From: Erythrobacter sp. UBA3075
GTDB lineage: Bacteria > Pseudomonadota > Alphaproteobacteria > Sphingomonadales > Sphingomonadaceae
Direction of reading: 5' to 3'
Assembly (NCBI GenBank): GCA_002367375.1
Contig: DFBR01000084.1
Span: 1-5,875 of the forward strand
DNA: 5,875 nucleotides
The notes beneath the pieces are model-generated. The model was not told where the DNA came from. It did not search any database and saw nothing but the letters and a program-made list of their open reading frames with translations. The translations under genes and the position numbers were made by a program. Below, in pieces: positions 5,679-5,875 of the stretch (its first letter is position 1; every line of letters begins with the position of its first letter).

Positions 5679-5875
5679 ATGAGCGAAGAAAACGACACAC
5701 CGAAGCGCACCCGCAAACCGCTGGGGCTTAAGCGCTCGGTCGATGCAGGAGAGGTCAAGCAGACCTTCAGCCACGGTCGCACCAACAAGGTCGCGGTCGA
5801 GGTAAAGCGTCGCCGCAAGCTCGTTAAGCCAGGTGAAGAGCCTGCTGCACCGCCGCCGCCGCCTCCACCTCCGCC
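5679..5875 (+). CDS. infB: Translation initiation factor IF-2, N-terminal part (cut by window edge)
   Basis: The reading starts MSEENDTPKRTRKPLGLKRS and runs 65 codons to the window end without a stop. The opening (RKPLGLKRSVDAGEVKQTFSHGRTNKVAVEVKRRRKLVKP) is the conserved IF-2 associated N-terminal segment of alphaproteobacteria. IF-2 is the GTPase that brings initiator tRNA to the 30S subunit and promotes subunit joining; its G domain lies outside the window. From residue 58 the protein enters a run of at least eight prolines, with a ninth implied by the final two bases CC. The start lies 31 bases after ylxR. AAGGA (5661-5665) is 13 bases before the ATG, rather far for a Shine-Dalgarno; an in-frame TTG at 5658 is a weaker alternative. 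It is the expected gene after ylxR in this operon. Confidence 0.95.
   Translation, partial: MSEENDTPKRTRKPLGLKRSVDAGEVKQTFSHGRTNKVAVEVKRRRKLVKPGEEPAAPPPPPPPP

Noticed and set aside
1..5875. CRISPR array, tRNA/rRNA gene, transposase, integrase or attachment site
   Set aside because: No spaced direct repeats, RNA-gene structure or mobile-element protein is visible; the region is ordinary chromosomal core apart from the psp intergenic region.

Overview
The window looks like chromosomal DNA from a GC-rich alphaproteobacterium, most likely Sphingomonadales (an Erythrobacter/Sphingomonas-type genome). This rests on protein character: an alphaproteobacterial YlxR-L7Ae fusion next to infB, a NusA with acidic C-terminal repeats, and the codon usage. 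It is an inference from memory of these families, not a database match.

Left part (1-2165): a divergent phage-shock-protein (psp) locus. On the minus strand lie pspA (222 codons visible, cut by the window edge at or very near its C-terminus) and, upstream of it, a 51-residue single-helix membrane protein gene (806-961). On the plus strand lies pspF, the sigma-54 enhancer-binding activator. Between them are a textbook sigma-54 -24/-12 element (1023-1038) firing towards the small gene and pspA, a leader hairpin (983-1002), and a 12-bp palindrome (1115-1126) about 108 bp upstream of the predicted psp start, inside the likely pspF promoter. The arrangement implies the usual circuit: PspF activates sigma-54 transcription of the psp operon, PspA holds PspF inactive until the inner membrane is stressed, and PspF may repress its own gene. 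New relative to the E. coli layout is the small membrane-protein gene as first cistron. It is joined by a GTGA overlap to an open stretch that runs in frame into pspA.

Middle (2166-2695): a gene for a 97-residue single-pass membrane protein with a very acidic tail (function unknown), then a 151-bp leader before rimP with one possible hairpin.

Right part (2696-5875): the conserved translation/transcription operon rimP - nusA - ylxR(-L7Ae) - infB. rimP and nusA overlap by one base (TGATG). nusA and ylxR overlap by 20 bases, with the ylxR ribosome binding site inside nusA. infB follows after 31 bases and is cut by the right edge. These genes link 30S maturation (RimP), transcription elongation/antitermination (NusA) and translation initiation (IF-2). 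Two oddities stand out: a basic insertion in the second C-terminal repeat of NusA, and a hairpin resembling a dispersed proteobacterial repeat translated as part of the YlxR N-terminus.
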